Of a stretch of 64,000 bases of DNA, positions 12,908-25,707 are shown piece by piece. Numbering within the stretch: the first letter of the stretch is position 1; every line of letters begins with the position of its first letter. The position numbers and the translations under genes are program-made. The notes beneath the pieces were generated by a model that saw only the letters and a list, made by a program, of their open reading frames with translations, was not told where the DNA came from and did not search any database. The DNA comes from Dillenia suffruticosa (taxonomy: Eukaryota > Streptophyta > Magnoliopsida > Dilleniales > Dilleniaceae). The stretch covers positions 62,001 through 126,000 of the forward strand of contig JAVTVX010000024.1 in assembly GCA_033439265.1 (NCBI GenBank), in the 5' to 3' direction.

Positions 12908-13640
12908 GACAATGTTAGAATAAAATAGGAAAGAAACTCACCACACTCCCTCACGTATTTCACTCAAAAATAATGATTCACTCAAATCCACTCATGTTTC
13001 ACTCTATGTATTTGGCTTTTATTTTTAATGAATTCTCTCTTGCCTTTTATCACTCTACTTCACTTAGTCAAGTTCTTTATTGAACTCGAGAACTCAACTC
13101 AAAAATAATTGCCCTATGAAATTTAATGACTTATATAGAAAAAATGATAACAAGAAAAGTAAGAAGGAAAGAGAAAAATAAAGAATAAAAAAAGTAGTAA
13201 ATTTAAAAAGAAATTGCTAAATTAGAAAGGAAACAGTAAAGGAATGAGATAAATAAAGAAGGTGAACAAATAAAGAAATAATCCATAAAAGGAAAACAAA
13301 TATGAAAAGTTTGAATTTGGGTAAGTGTACAAATAATGAAATATTTCAAATCCAACCAAAAGATAATAACACTGCCAAATCACAAAATGGAGAATTATCA
13401 ATTTTGTAAAATTTGAAAACTGCCTCTTTTTTTTTTCAAGGCCTCTTCTCTTTTTTTTTGTAGGTCTTTTTCTTTTTTTTTCTCCCCTTTTTTTTGGCCT
13501 TTTTTTTTTCATGGCCCCTTTTTTTGTTGTGGTACACCCAAAATAATAAATAAACCAACGAATGAAGAGTTTTTTTTTTCAGACACAAAAAGAAGAAAAA
13601 AAAATTAAATAAGAATAATTCGAAGGAAAAAAAAAACCTG

Positions 13641-13658
13641 GATTGGCTCTGATACCAA
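13641..13658 (-). promoter_or_regulatory. Primer-binding site of fossil 1
   Basis: On the - strand directly after the 5' LTR: TTGGTATCAGAGCCAATC. It contains TGGTATCAGAGC, the plant retrotransposon site that pairs with the 3' end of initiator methionine tRNA. This fixes the orientation of the element. Confidence 0.9.
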
Positions 13659-13659
13659 C

Positions 13660-14426
13660 TGATGTGAACCCGTTGGGTATAAAAACCCTAGAACCCACGA
13701 ACAAGTTAATTTAGCCCAAAATCGTTCCAACGAATTATTTGAACCGGTGGAATTAAAGACCTCAACCATTGCCCTAAAGGAGGAAGAACCTAAGGTATAT
13801 GACTTTAGACCCGTTTCTCACTAGATCAAGAATTTTGGTATAAAGATAGAATGAATGACGCCACAATCTAGATGGTTCGAAACCTAGATTGATAAGTCAA
13901 AGAACTAAACAAGACTCATATCTTGAATAAGTTCAAAGTTCTCAAAAGAACAAGACTTGTGTGAAGAATTCTCACAATTTTATTAATTCTCTCAAAAGTG
14001 TTGTTTTACACAATGTATAATGGCCTATTTATAGTCTAAAAGTAAAAACATAATTGGCAACTAAAGATTTAGTAACTCTCCAAACAATAAAAAATTAGGA
14101 AACTAAACATAAGTTACAAATAAAAATTAGGAAACTAAATAAATCAAACTATTTTAACCAAGTCTTGCTGCTATTTTTCTTTATTTTCGTCCTCCCTTGG
14201 TCTTGGATAGTTTTGGGCCTTTTATTCTTCCAACTGGGTTTGTATAAGCATAATTAAGACTCCTTTGGGTTCTATATTTATTTGGACTCCAATTTCTTGT
14301 TGTAAAGCTCCCTGAATTAAGTTATTCAGTATTTTTTTGAATCTTTTAACTCGGGCCTTTGTCACCGGCCCAACTGGGACTTGAGTTGGGTCTCGTGAAT
14401 TCCTTACAATTTTGATGATCTCATCA
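13660..14426 (-). repeat. 5' LTR of fossil 1
   Basis: 767 bases, the same length as its partner at 8191-8957, with TG...CA ends. Differences from the partner are mostly C/T and A/G changes. Confidence 0.95.
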
Positions 14427-17400
14427 ACTGATGTATCTAATTTAGTTTAGTTGGTTAATATATTATTAAAACATGTTAAGTAAATTGTTTTTGAAAACTT
14501 ATATATTGATAATAACAAAACTTTAGATATATTATTAATATTTTTACAAAATGTGTAGAATTTATAAGTTAATTTTATAGAATTTTAAATCATAAAAACG
14601 GAAATCATAGAACTGTGCTTTTATGAGCAAAAGATATCGCAATTAACAGAAGTTTCAGAAACTGCTATCTATTATATTTTAAATTTATTCTCAAGATCCA
14701 GTTTAGCATTTTTAGTATAAATTGGGAGTTACACTTAAACAACACGCATTCAAATAAATGACTCAAGAATTCAAAGAGTAAAGGATTTAAAATTCAAAAA
14801 GTTACATGAGGGAAAATCAAGTTAAAAAATTGAAACCTATTTTTCTAGAAGTGAAGGTTGGTGCTATGAGAAAGTTTCTAACAATCAATCTTTTTTAATT
14901 TCAAGATCTTTGAGTTACAACAATTATACATAAAGAAGTATACGTTGAATTATGAATTTAAATTTTTACAGAATTAAAAATAGAATTTTGGAAGAGGATT
15001 TGAAGACTGGAAAATCCGATCTAAGCATGGAATAACTCTACAATAGGCTGATTCTGAAGGGTTTTGGAGTCTTTAAATGATCACGAAACAAACAAATTTT
15101 TACGAGAGTTTGAAGTGAGTTTCAAACTATAATATTCACTTTTACAGAGATTATTCGAGTCTTAAATTGAGAAAAAACTAAATCTAAAAACACATGTACA
15201 ATCACTTTATTCTGATAAGTTAATGTGTTATTTTACTATTTGTTATATTTTTCAATCATTGTAATTTATCGTTAAACTATTGAATAATCTTACAAGTTTA
15301 GGGAGAGTGTGAGGAATAGTTAATTAAAAGGATATATTAGTTGAGTGAATATTAAAATTGAGTTTTATTAGACTAAATCATTCTTAAGATTGGAAATACA
15401 GATTGTTAACAAGGGGTTGTACTCAAACTTATAACTCTATTGGAATAGTGAAAACTAGCTATCATTAGACACTGACTTGCTGAATTAGAAGAGTAGACAT
15501 ACATATAAAATCGAACTATTATAAATTAGAATTGATTTCTCAATCCCTACTTTTTAATTTATATTTGCATATATAATTTGATTATAATTTTAATTAAGAT
15601 TTTAAATGGAATAAAATTTAGAATTTGAAACTAATCAATTCAATTCCCCTTTTTAGTTATATTGGGACCAACAAAGTTATATAGGGACCAACAAAACATA
15701 CACCAAATATTTAACTCTTTAATTGGATATATAAATTTTATCTAAATTGATTGCATGCTAGTTGCATTAACCACGTTGTTATTGAAACCAGGGGTGGCTC
15801 GAGCACTACATAAGCATGTAAAGCTATCCAGTGTTATAACTCAATTAACGATTCTTTTTACTATATATTTCTTAAGTTTAACTCTCTCATATATATATAT
15901 ATATATAAATAAATAAATAAATAAAAAGTAGACAAAGCTTTGGCTTGAGCCTCCTAAAATTTTAAATCTTAATTTTTTAGTTAGTATCTTAATTTTTTAT
16001 AATTTTCTTAATTTTGTCTCCCTCTTTATTCATCTCATACTTTCAATAATTCTCTTTGTTTTTTCTCCTCATTTATTTCTTCTTTCCTATTTACTTTCTT
16101 AATATGTCTTCCCTCTCAATGCTTTGTCATTTTCTACGATCTTTATTTCCAACAATATTACCTTTTAATCTTCATTTTCTACAATACTCTCTTAGCAAAT
16201 TTTTTACTGAAAAAGCTAAAAAAATAAAATTTAAAAAATAATTTAAATGAATTTTATTAAATAGATTAATGGCTTCGTATTAAAGTTTCACTTTTAAACC
16301 CACATTTCAGATTTTTTGTTAAGTTCATTATCAAAATGTCGATCTTAACTGTGCTGTTTTGAAGAAATCGAAAGATCAGAACTTGCTTGATCTTTCCTAT
16401 GATCCACTGATATCAAGAGATTACTCTCTTGTAGCTTGTGCAATTACTAAGCTTTAGAAAGAAAAAGAGGTTGATGGTTTTTTTCTCTTGTCCGTGATGT
16501 TAGTCAGTCAATTGACCGCTGCTGTTCAATTCGTGATGTGAGAGAGAGAGGGGGGGGGAGTTGATACACCCGAGAGCTTCAATTCTTGGAGGAGATCATT
16601 AAATAATGTTCACAAATTTTAGAGAGAGTGGAATTGGCATAGATGAATTGAGGAACCACAACAAAAGCCTCATGCAACTCTATAAAAGATAAAAATAAAA
16701 ATCCTTCGTGCGGGGGAGTCTTAATAAATTGATTGAGGGTCATATGCTTATTGATGTAGGATAGAATTGTGGGTTAGATTTATTTAACATAAATTTAAAA
16801 GTTATAAAGAGAAATTTATCTCAAAAAAAGAAAATTCCAACTAAGATAAAAATAATAATGTAATTTCAATAACCAAAGACAGAATAATTTGACTTACATT
16901 GCATAATAAGTTTAAATAGTTTTTAACGAAAGAGCTATAAAATAAGGATAATAAAACTCGAACTAATTAAAAATGAAAGTAAATAACAAAAATGAAGAAA
17001 ATAGGAAATAATAATAATAAGTCTGCACATGGTGTTTTGTCATGACGCTGCGGCTCTATTAGGGGCCACTGTGGCACAGTTGGGTCGCACCTCAATCTAT
17101 TCCCCCCCCCCCCCCCCCCCCAAATCCTTTGTGTCTGACCTAAATTATACATCAAAATCGAACTTTGAACTTGAAGATAAAGATTTAGTATAAATAGATT
17201 GTCATTCTGCAACAGAACATCATTTTTTTTTTCTTTTTCTGGTTTACAGTTTGGATTGTTTAGATCATTGATTTGGTGATAATTGTTGAAATATATTATA
17301 TATCAAAATTAAATTAATAAATAATTTACTACTACGAATATTTGACTTTCCTTATTTTTTTATTTTCATATATAAATTCAACTTATTTTAATAATTTATT

Positions 17401-18290
17401 AAATGAAACTATGAAAAATTAGAGTTTATATATCTTATTATTGTTTCCTATTCTAACTTGGTATTTTCAACAATCTCCAATGTGGTATTAGAAAATCATA
17501 TTCATCTATCTTCAATGTTTAATTTTTTTTAATCATGGTATCAAACCATATTTAAAATTACTTTTAATAATAATGATTCATAAACTTGGGTAACAACTCG
17601 TAGGTTTTGCCACAGTGATGGTTGGTCACATTATTTTCTAATTAATTGTTGGGTAATATTATACGAATCAAACAATTTTAATACAATTTAAATGTAAAAA
17701 AAAAAATATTTTAAATAAATTAAGATCACTCAAAATCGAAAGTTTCTAACTTTTTGTTGATATTAAATTAGATTTAATGCATGGTTCATGTATTACTCTT
17801 AATTGTTCCCTATGGAATTTTGGCAGTGATGATATTTATGGTATTCTAAATAATTAAGCCGCTATATTTATAGTTGTTAAGTTGAGGTTGCAAACCGTAA
17901 TTCTTAAGAATACGGGTCGGAAAGGATAATTTCAGATAAAACCGAATCTTTTTTTGTATGTTTTTGTTTTATTTTATTTTTCCAAGTCTATTTAAGTCTC
18001 ATCTTGATCTCGACTTCCTAGATAGGCCAAACCAAAACACGGATGACCCTGGCGGTTGTGGGTGTTTCTTTTACGTAGGACCTCCCTCTCAGTCTCACTG
18101 CGGAGTCGACTACTTCCTTCCCCCAAAACCCATTTTTATCAGGTTGGTACGATCCATCACATTCTGGTTTTCTTAAATTCCTCGCATTTAAGTGCTTCTT
18201 CCTTTAAGTTGATGTTGTTTCTCGTTTATGCCGAAGCAAGGACTTGATGCTGCTTTCTTTATAATAGGGTTGGACGTTCTTTAATTTTTG
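14427..18290. other. AT-rich spacer, no gene seen
   Basis: No coding exon with consistent splice signals was found. Simple sequence is present: a TA run followed by AAAT repeats at about 15889-15925, a GA/G run near 16541-16558, and a run of about 20 C at 17102-17120. The end of this stretch is the upstream region of CYP51G1. Confidence 0.5.
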
Positions 18291-18300
18291 TGTATATAAA
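18291..18300 (+). promoter_or_regulatory. Likely TATA box of CYP51G1
   Basis: TGTATATAAA lies about 350 bases before the CYP51G1 start codon. Transcription would start near 18325-18335. A possible 5'-UTR intron could end at TTTGCAG (18599-18605), 41 bases before the ATG, but its donor cannot be chosen by eye. Confidence 0.55.
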
Positions 18301-18646
18301 CATTGCTCCAATTTCCGCCTCTCAATTCGTGATGCTTCTCACCTCTGCCCTCATAGGTTTCTCCTTCCGTGTCACCTTTTCGATTTTCCTTTTTTTTTTC
18401 TTGGGGGGGTAGGGGATGGAGGGAGCGTTCAATCGAATCGATTCTTCACCGAATCTATCTGCTATTTTTCCCCTGCATTTTTTATGGTACAATAATAGCT
18501 TTGTTCGACAGATCTGAATCTTGAGTTACGTCTGTTGTATTAAAAAGGACCCTACATCCATTCGCTGCGGTAGAATCTGATCTGCTAAAAAAGTTTTGTT
18601 TGCAGGCATTTGAACCGAATTGGTGGGAGTAGGGAGTCGGAGAGAG

Positions 18647-20418
18647 ATGGAAGCTGCGGAGAACAAGTGGATGAATGTGGGTGTGCTGATAGTGGCGACA
18701 ATAGTTGTGGGTAAGCTGATATCGGCGCTGCTGATGTCACCTGGGTCGTCACGGAAACGGCTGCCTCCTACAGTCAGCGCGCTGCCCCTCATTGGGGGTC
18801 TCCTTCGCTTCCTCAAAGGCCCTATCGTGATGCTGCGCGAGGAATACCCCAAGCTCGGCAGCGTCTTCACCCTTAACCTCGTGCTCAACAAGAAAGTCAC
18901 CTTCCTTATTGGTCCTGAAGTGTCCGCCCACTTCTTCAAGGCCCCCGAGTCTGATCTCAGCCAGCAAGAGGTCTACCAGTTCAACGTCCCCACCTTTGGC
19001 CCTGGCGTTGTCTTCGATGTGGATTACTCCATCCGCCAGGAGCAGTTTCGCTTCTTCACTGAGGCCCTTCGCGTCAATAAGTTGAAGGGCTATGTCGATC
19101 AGATGGTTATGGAAGCTCAGGTCTAGTCTAATATTCTCCGATCTTCCGTATTTTGTTGCGGGCTAAAAACAAATACACTCTGTCATTATTAGCTTTCGTT
19201 ACTGCAAATGCTTCAAAAATAAAATATATATCACCAATGGCCTTTGAACTTTCAATATATCGGCTTCAATTACGATTTCTTACAAGCATTTAGATGTGAT
19301 AATTTAAATTTTTTTGATAACCAAATTGATTTGCTATGTTTTGTAGTGTTTTTTTTTCTCAATCCATTGATTCACAAGTTATTAATGCCTCTGTCCCTGA
19401 CTTGATGCTTCTTGCTCCGTAGGATTATTTCTCAAAATGGGGAGACTGCGGTGTGGTTGACCTCAAGTATGAGTTAGAACATTTGATCATCTTGACAGCA
19501 AGTAGATGCCTCCTAGGCCAAGAAGTCCGCAATCGCCTCTTTGATGACGTATCTGCCCTCTTCCATGACCTTGACAATGGAATGCTCCCCATCAGTGTTA
19601 TCTTTCCGTACCTCCCTATCCCTGCACACAGGCGTCGTGACCAAGCTCGAAAGAAGCTTGCTGAGATTTTTGCTGACATCATAGCTTCACGTAAAAGTGC
19701 TGGTAAGTCTGAGAATGACATGCTGCAGTGCTTCATTGAATCCAGGTATAAAGATGGACGTCCAACTACTGAAGGCGAGGTCACTGGCCTACTCATTGCT
19801 GCCCTTTTTGCTGGCCAGCACACAAGTTCCATTACCTCCACTTGGACAGGGGCTTACCTCCTCCGTCACAAAGAGTTCTTATCTGCAGTGTTAAATGAGC
19901 AGAAGGACCTAATGAAAAAGCATGGGGACAAGGTTGATCATGATATCTTGTCTGAGATGGATGTCCTCCACCGGTGCATTAAGGAAGCCCTCAGACTCCA
20001 CCCTCCTCTGATAATGCTCCTGCGCAGCTCACACAGTGATTTTAGTGTGACCACGCGGGAGGGCAAAGAATATGACATTCCAAAGGGTCACATTGTTGCA
20101 ACCTCTCCTGCTTTTGCTAATAGGCTCCCACATATCTTCAAGGATCCTGATACATTCGATCCTGATAGGTTTACTCCTGGGAGAGAAGAAGATAGGGCAG
20201 CAGGTGCTTTCTCATATATATCTTTTGGAGGTGGTAGGCATGGTTGTCTTGGGGAACCATTTGCATATTTGCAGATTAAGGCTATCTGGAGCCATCTGTT
20301 GAGAAACTTTGAGTTGGAACTGATATCACCATTTCCAGAGATTGACTGGAATGCCATGGTTGTGGGTGTGAAAGGAAAGGTTATGGTGAGGTACAAGCGC
20401 ACCGAGCTTCTAGGATAA
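18647..20418 (+). CDS. CYP51G1: Sterol 14-alpha-demethylase (obtusifoliol 14-demethylase), CYP51G1
   Basis: Cytochrome P450 of the endoplasmic reticulum. It removes the 14-alpha-methyl group of obtusifoliol in phytosterol synthesis, using O2 and electrons from P450 reductase. Exons: 18647-19120 (158 codons) and 19423-20418; the 302-base intron is phase 0 with GT and AG ends. The product is 489 aa, the usual CYP51G length. It has an N-terminal membrane anchor (about residues 11-31), a proline-rich hinge (KRLPPTVSALPLIGG), the substrate-contact stretch FGPGVVFDVDYSIRQEQFRF, the I-helix AGQHTSS (from residue 288), ExxR (E346-R349), and the heme loop FGGGRHGCLG with the axial ligand Cys433. I chose the ATG at 18647 because MEAAENKW starts the family's anchor; no in-frame upstream ATG exists. 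No defect was seen. The gene converges with FKBP19 downstream. Confidence 0.97.
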
Positions 20419-22029
20419 CCTGCTTTGAATATTTGGCGAGTTTTTACTAAATTATTTTTGCTCCTGTTTTCCTGTATTCCCATTTTGGTGTTCATTTTCC
20501 CAGTGCTGCGATTTTGTTAAGCCTCTATTTGTGTTTTAGGTTCACTGCGTGTCTTCTATGGACGGTTGCGATGCATTCGCAGTTTGCAAAAATTATTTGA
20601 GTTTATTGTTTAGTGTCATTATAATTATGGCTGTTGTAGTTTGTGATCTTCTATGCTTCATCTAATTATTACTTGTTGATGCCCAAGCTGACTAATCAAT
20701 TCAAAGACGTAAGGAGGCTCTTAGGTACATTTGTCAGGTAAACCTAGGACATAAAACCCAATTTGAGCACAGCTGATTGGCAACGTATATTTGGGTGGGA
20801 CTAAAAATCCGGCCTTTTAAGTCTTTCATTGGCGCTTCGACCCACAAAATAGGTGGGCTGTCGACTTACCAGCAGGTTTCTTTGGGGTAGCAGAGGAACC
20901 TGATCATTCTATTTTAGGCCAAACGGTGGAGAAGGCCGGCTTGGCGACCGTTTGGCTGATCATGGAAAGGAGTGGTATGGCTTTATATTTCCATTCAGTT
21001 TTCACAAATTTTGTACTACTTGACCGCACAGTACCAAATGATATTGGAATCCTGCACTTCACGAGGAAATTGCTTTGTAAATTCTACCTTAACCCTTACC
21101 CTAGTCCCATATAAATTTAATACATTTCACGAAAAAAAATATATATAAATTTAATACAGGTGTGGTAGAGAAAAGAGGGGAAATGCTTTGTTGGGACGAA
21201 AATAAATGGACTCAATTTTTATTTTTTACCATTTTTGGGTTTGAATAGCCTAATCGGAGGTAACCTTTTTCCTGACCATAACCCCCCAACCCCAACCCTA
21301 GTGCTGATAGGTTCTGAACTCAAAGCAATTTGATTTCATTTCAATAATTTTTATTAGATAAGGACACAAGCGAACTCAAATTCTTTTGGGCGCCAACAAC
21401 AAAAACACCAACCACCATTTCATAGACTGCCGGTGCTGGGTCCCCGCTCCCAGTGATATATTTGCTCATCCATATCATGCCAGCTCCGAAAGCGCCTCCC
21501 TCGCACTCAGTCACCAAAATGAGTAAATAAATAGTATCAAATGGTTAAGATGCTGAATATTCATCTCATCAACAGTTTACTCTAGGTGAAGGCGTAGAGA
21601 TGATGCTCCAGCCAAATTGCCACCAAATAGTTTGTTAAACGACAAATGGATAATACCAAAAACTGTTATCATGCCTCTCAGAAGAATCCGAACATTTACG
21701 TATAATATATAATATAATTCATCAAATCTCGTGGGCAAGGACCACTGGGCATAAAAACTTGTGTGCCAGATGCCGTACCCTAAATTCTTACCCCAGGAAC
21801 GTAGTTTAATAATCTCAAGTCTCTACCTGCCCATGCTGTCTGCGATGGTGGTTCTGTAATTGGCTTCTTTGATCCTTAACTTTTTAGCTAATAGCAACCA
21901 TGAACTCGCAGTCCAATCCAACAAAATCTTATGCCATTAGGATTCGTCACGGCTTCTTAAATGATTCGTTTCCCCAAGACTAGTTGGACTTGCAAATGTT
22001 CCTTTTTTTTTTGGGTGAAGTGCAAATGT
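20419..22029. other. Spacer between convergent CYP51G1 and FKBP19
   Basis: Holds the 3' ends of both genes. No further gene was recognised. The frame at 20926-21114 (+) has no known domain. No clear AATAAA was found close to either stop codon. Confidence 0.5.
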
Positions 22030-22848
22030 TCATTTTGGTATGATTTTGAGAAGCTCAATGTCAAATAGCAGTGTCTTGTCAATAAGCCCTTGGTTTCTCA
22101 GCACAAAATCTAAAGCCCAGTTTCTGGACAGAGCACCAGTCTGAAAAATTACAAACCATACAATAAATGGCACCCAAAAAAAAGGGAGTATTACTGAAAA
22201 TGTCGTTGGTCTTAGGCCCATCCCGTGGAAGTCATTGTCCGGTTATCCCAGTTCCGGAGGCACTATAATCCTGCATCACTGCAGCATATGATCAAGATTA
22301 TGCATGGGTACACTTATCGTCTTTGCCATCGAAGTACCAACTCAAGATCCAAGATGTCAGAGAAGAAAGACCCAAGATGTCAGAGAAGAATATCTAAGGA
22401 AACGTCCAGAAACTGTGTTAGCTTCCAAGTGATAGTGCTATTAGAGGGAGTAGCCATTTTCTCTCACATGAATCCATGCAGGATGCACGGAGGGAAGTGG
22501 TGACTTCCTAAATTATGTTATGCACCAATGTCACACCTTTCAATCCCTCCTAATTAGGGGGCATGCACCAACCATCCAACTAAAACCCTGCCCCAACACA
22601 TAAAGGTTCCTACATGGTGCAAAAGACTTTAACCAATCTAAGAGAGCTCTTGGATTGGTCCATATGTTTTAAGAGGCGCTTTTTTCTGTGGGTCTACAAG
22701 CTTGAAAGAGACTGGTCAAAGATTTTCATGTATTGCAATGCTATAAAATCAACATAAGTTGGAAAGAAACTCCACCTTCTGATTCCACCAAGAGCCATTC
22801 CGGAAACAGCTTCCTCAAAAGCGGGTATCACCTAGATAACAAACAAAA

Positions 22849-23416
22849 TGAACCTCTCAGTTGGAGGGACGCGACCCACTCTCTCGGTACTCGCCTACCA
22901 GACTCTCCTCGATAGCCAGCTAATCAGTCATAACACCTCCTTAGTGCTCAATATTTCGTCAACTCGGAACAATATTCGACTTTCCTTAAATCACAGAAGC
23001 AATATTTCTTAATTAATTAGAAGATTCTGAATTATGATTGATAAGGAAAGAAATCACACAGTAACTAGAACTTTCTTTATCAAAAGGATGCTAAATCTCA
23101 TAAAAATATTTTCTTAAGGGTTTTACAATCTTGGAAGCACATAAGACTCATTGAAGCAACCTATGTATATATATGTCTAAAGGATGCCACCTAGGTAAGT
23201 TTTCTCAACTTACGCACAGCACACAAAGATATAATGAAACTCTCTTTCCGTTGTTTCTCTTTTCGAAAATTACTATTTGGCTTGAGTGTCAGAGTCTCTC
23301 CTTCCGGATCAACCTCCGATGGTCTTTTATGGGTTCTATCAATCAAGATTGCTTGACAGCTAGATGTCCCATTTGAGTCAACATTGCCATTATCTGTAGA
23401 GTAAAACCTACCTTTA
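22849..23416 (+). repeat. Left (5') LTR of fossil 2
   Basis: Starts TGAACCTCTCAGTTGGAGGG and matches 29661 onward (TGATCC, then GTCGGAGGGACGTGACC) along about 560 bases with many differences and small gaps. Similarity extends 8 bases further left (22841-22848), so the true start may be 22841. Confidence 0.85.
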
Positions 23417-23420
23417 ATAG

Positions 23421-23437
23421 ATTGGCGTCGTCCGTGA
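23421..23437 (+). promoter_or_regulatory. Primer-binding-site-like sequence of fossil 2
   Basis: ATTGGCGTCGTCCGTGA directly follows the left LTR and resembles the TTGGCGCCGTCTGTGGG type seen after the LTRs of many plant Ty3/gypsy elements. The tRNA is not assigned. Confidence 0.6.
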
Positions 23438-24633
23438 AAAACAGGCTAATTTTTCAAGTTTCTATCGTCATCCCTTTCATTTAACAATCATGGCATTAAC
23501 TAAAAGAAAGAGGCCAATTATTCGTTTTGATGATGATGATTTAATAGGGGTCGACACTGACCGAAATGACCCACTAATCATCACTAGAGGAATAAAGTCC
23601 TACCTCATCAAATGGACTTTCATTGATCAAGGAGTATATTGAGATCTCCTATTTAGGATGCCTTCCGGTGAATAAATTTTTCCCCATCTCATCTTCAACC
23701 CTCTAACGAATCCATAAAAGGATTTGCCAACAAGTGTATACATCCAGAAGATACCATTTTGCTTGCCGTTATTTTGGAAACGCCTCCTCACCATACTATT
23801 ACCAAAACCACTTTCTATGGAGTGAAACGCTTGTCCCCCTATAATATCATCCTAGGTCGTCCTAGTTTAGATGGTTTCGAAACACTATCAAGTGTAAGAT
23901 ATATGAAGATCAAATTCAAACACTCTTAGGAGTCGCAACACTTCGCGGTGACACTGATCCGTCGACCGTCCCCACCATCAGAAAAGAGAAAAAAGTTATC
24001 TCAATAGATACACAGGAGTTTAGAAATGATGCTAAACATCAATCCAAGTCTCAGCCCAAAGAGGAAGTAATCAAAGTTTCCATCATAGATGTATCTGCTC
24101 AAACAGTTTAAGTCGGTGCCCACTTATTGGCATCTCTCCATAATGCAATTGTGGATAGGCATTCCAAAATATTCGCATGGTCTCCGGAGGACATGCTTGG
24201 AAAACGCCCATCAATCATAATACACAAACTGACTATAGATACCAGTCGTAAGTCTGTTAAGCAGAAAAAAAGGGTATTCACGTTGGAACGTCAACACACA
24301 ATACAAGAGAAAGTCTAGAAGCTTCTAGCAGTAGGGTTTATTTGAGAAGTCGGAGTGGTTGGCCAATATGGTTATGGTAAAAAAGGTTAACGGCAAGTGG
24401 AGAATGTGTATAGGTTTCATCGACCTCAACAATGCGTATTCGAAAAACAGCTATCTGCTCCTCAATATAGACAAATTGGTAAACAATTTATCAAGTCACC
24501 AACTCTTAAGTTTTATGAATGCATACTCTGATTCCAATTGGATACGCATGGCCACTGAGGACGAAAAAAAAACAAGTTTTATTGTAGAGCTTGGCACCTA
24601 CTGCTATAAGCTCATGCCGTTCGGCCTCAAGAA

Positions 24634-25707
24634 TAGGGGGTGAGCATTCGGTTAAATCGTAACCGAAATAATTAAAATTAGAATAATTGATTTAATTCGA
24701 TTATACAATTTTCATAACCATAAATTAAGCGAATAAACTAAAAACTGATCGGTTATTTAATCGAATTAGGCAGTTAATTTGGTACGATTATCCAAATTAA
24801 CCTAATTATTAAAATCTTTTACTATATATTTTTTATATCACCTTGTGCTTATAAAATGTAATTTTAAAATTTAAAATTCAATTATAATTTTAATTCATCA
24901 ATTGTAATTTTATAAATTTTAAACAAAATTAATAAAATATAAAATTTTTAAACTAAATGTACTACTTTACTAGTAATTCATAAAACAAAATATATAACTA
25001 ATATTATATTATTTTTCTATAAAACAAATTCCAAAATAAAATTGAAAAATAAAATCAAAAGATGAAAATTGAAAAGTGTTTATTATTTTTACACTCTCTT
25101 TTTTACATTTTTTCTCTTTTAAAATAATCATATTGGAAATAGAAAAATCAAATTAAAAGGTAGAAACTGAAAAGTTTTCATTAATTATGTATTCTCCTTT
25201 TTAAGTTTTATTCTTTTAAAATAGCCATATTAGAAATATAGAGATCAAATCAAAAGGTAAAAATTGAAAAATTTTCATTATTTTTATATTTTTTTTTTAG
25301 ATTTTTTTTCTTTTTAATATAGTCATATTGGAAATAGAAATATCAAATCAAAAGGTAGGGAATTGAAAACTTTTTATTAATTGTGCACCCTCCATTTTAG
25401 GTTTTTTTCTCTTTTAGAATTTTTTTATTAATTATGATATTTTTTCTTTTTTAAATTTTAATTCTAATATTATAATAGTATTTATATAAATAAAATTTAT
25501 TTGAAATATATATAATATTTTTAATTAATTTGGTTAATTCGATTTGACCGAATAAAAATTATTAAAACCAATTACCACCTAAATAAACCAAATTAAAATT
25601 CAATTTTACCAAAATCAAATCGAATACCTAATAAACTATAAAAAATATAGAAAAACGGTTTAGAGAAAACGATTTTTTTGGTTTCAACCGAATAGTGCTC
25701 ACCCATA
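24634..25707. mobile_element. Non-autonomous hAT-like DNA transposon inside fossil 2
   Basis: A 1,074-base AT-rich insertion bounded by near-matching terminal inverted repeats. The left end is TAGGGGGTGAGCATTCGGTT; the right end, read inward, is TATGGGTGAGCACTATTCGG. The 8-base sequence CTCAAGAA stands on both sides (24626-24633 and 25708-25715), the target duplication length of hAT elements. No transposase is encoded, so mobilisation would need a full-length relative. It landed in the RT region of fossil 2 and is therefore younger than that insertion. Subterminal motifs ATTCGGTT and AACCGAAT recur near both ends. Confidence 0.9.

Larger units (their letters stand above)
8191..14426 (-). mobile_element. 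Fossil 1: Ty3/gypsy LTR retrotransposon, complete ends, broken
   Basis: A 6.24 kb element read on the - strand. Order along the element: 5' LTR (13660-14426), primer-binding site (13641-13658), gag with a CCHC knuckle, start of the protease, RT, RNase H, integrase, polypurine tract (8958-8975) and 3' LTR (8191-8957). Both LTRs are 767 bases and differ at about 32 sites by hand count (about 4%), mostly transitions. At 1.3e-8 substitutions per site per year this gives roughly 1.5-2 My, and more in a slow-evolving woody plant. The flanks ACTGG and ACTGA match at 4 of 5 bases, a plausible target duplication. The gag frame is long and open; pol is broken in at least three places. I saw no chromodomain and leave the clade open. 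Confidence 0.93.

Noticed and set aside
15889-15925. TATA-rich promoter
   Set aside because: It is a simple TA/AAAT repeat with no gene following it.
22225-22503. 92-codon + strand frame
   Set aside because: It overlaps FKBP19 exon 9 on the opposite strand, and its sequence is unlike any known protein.
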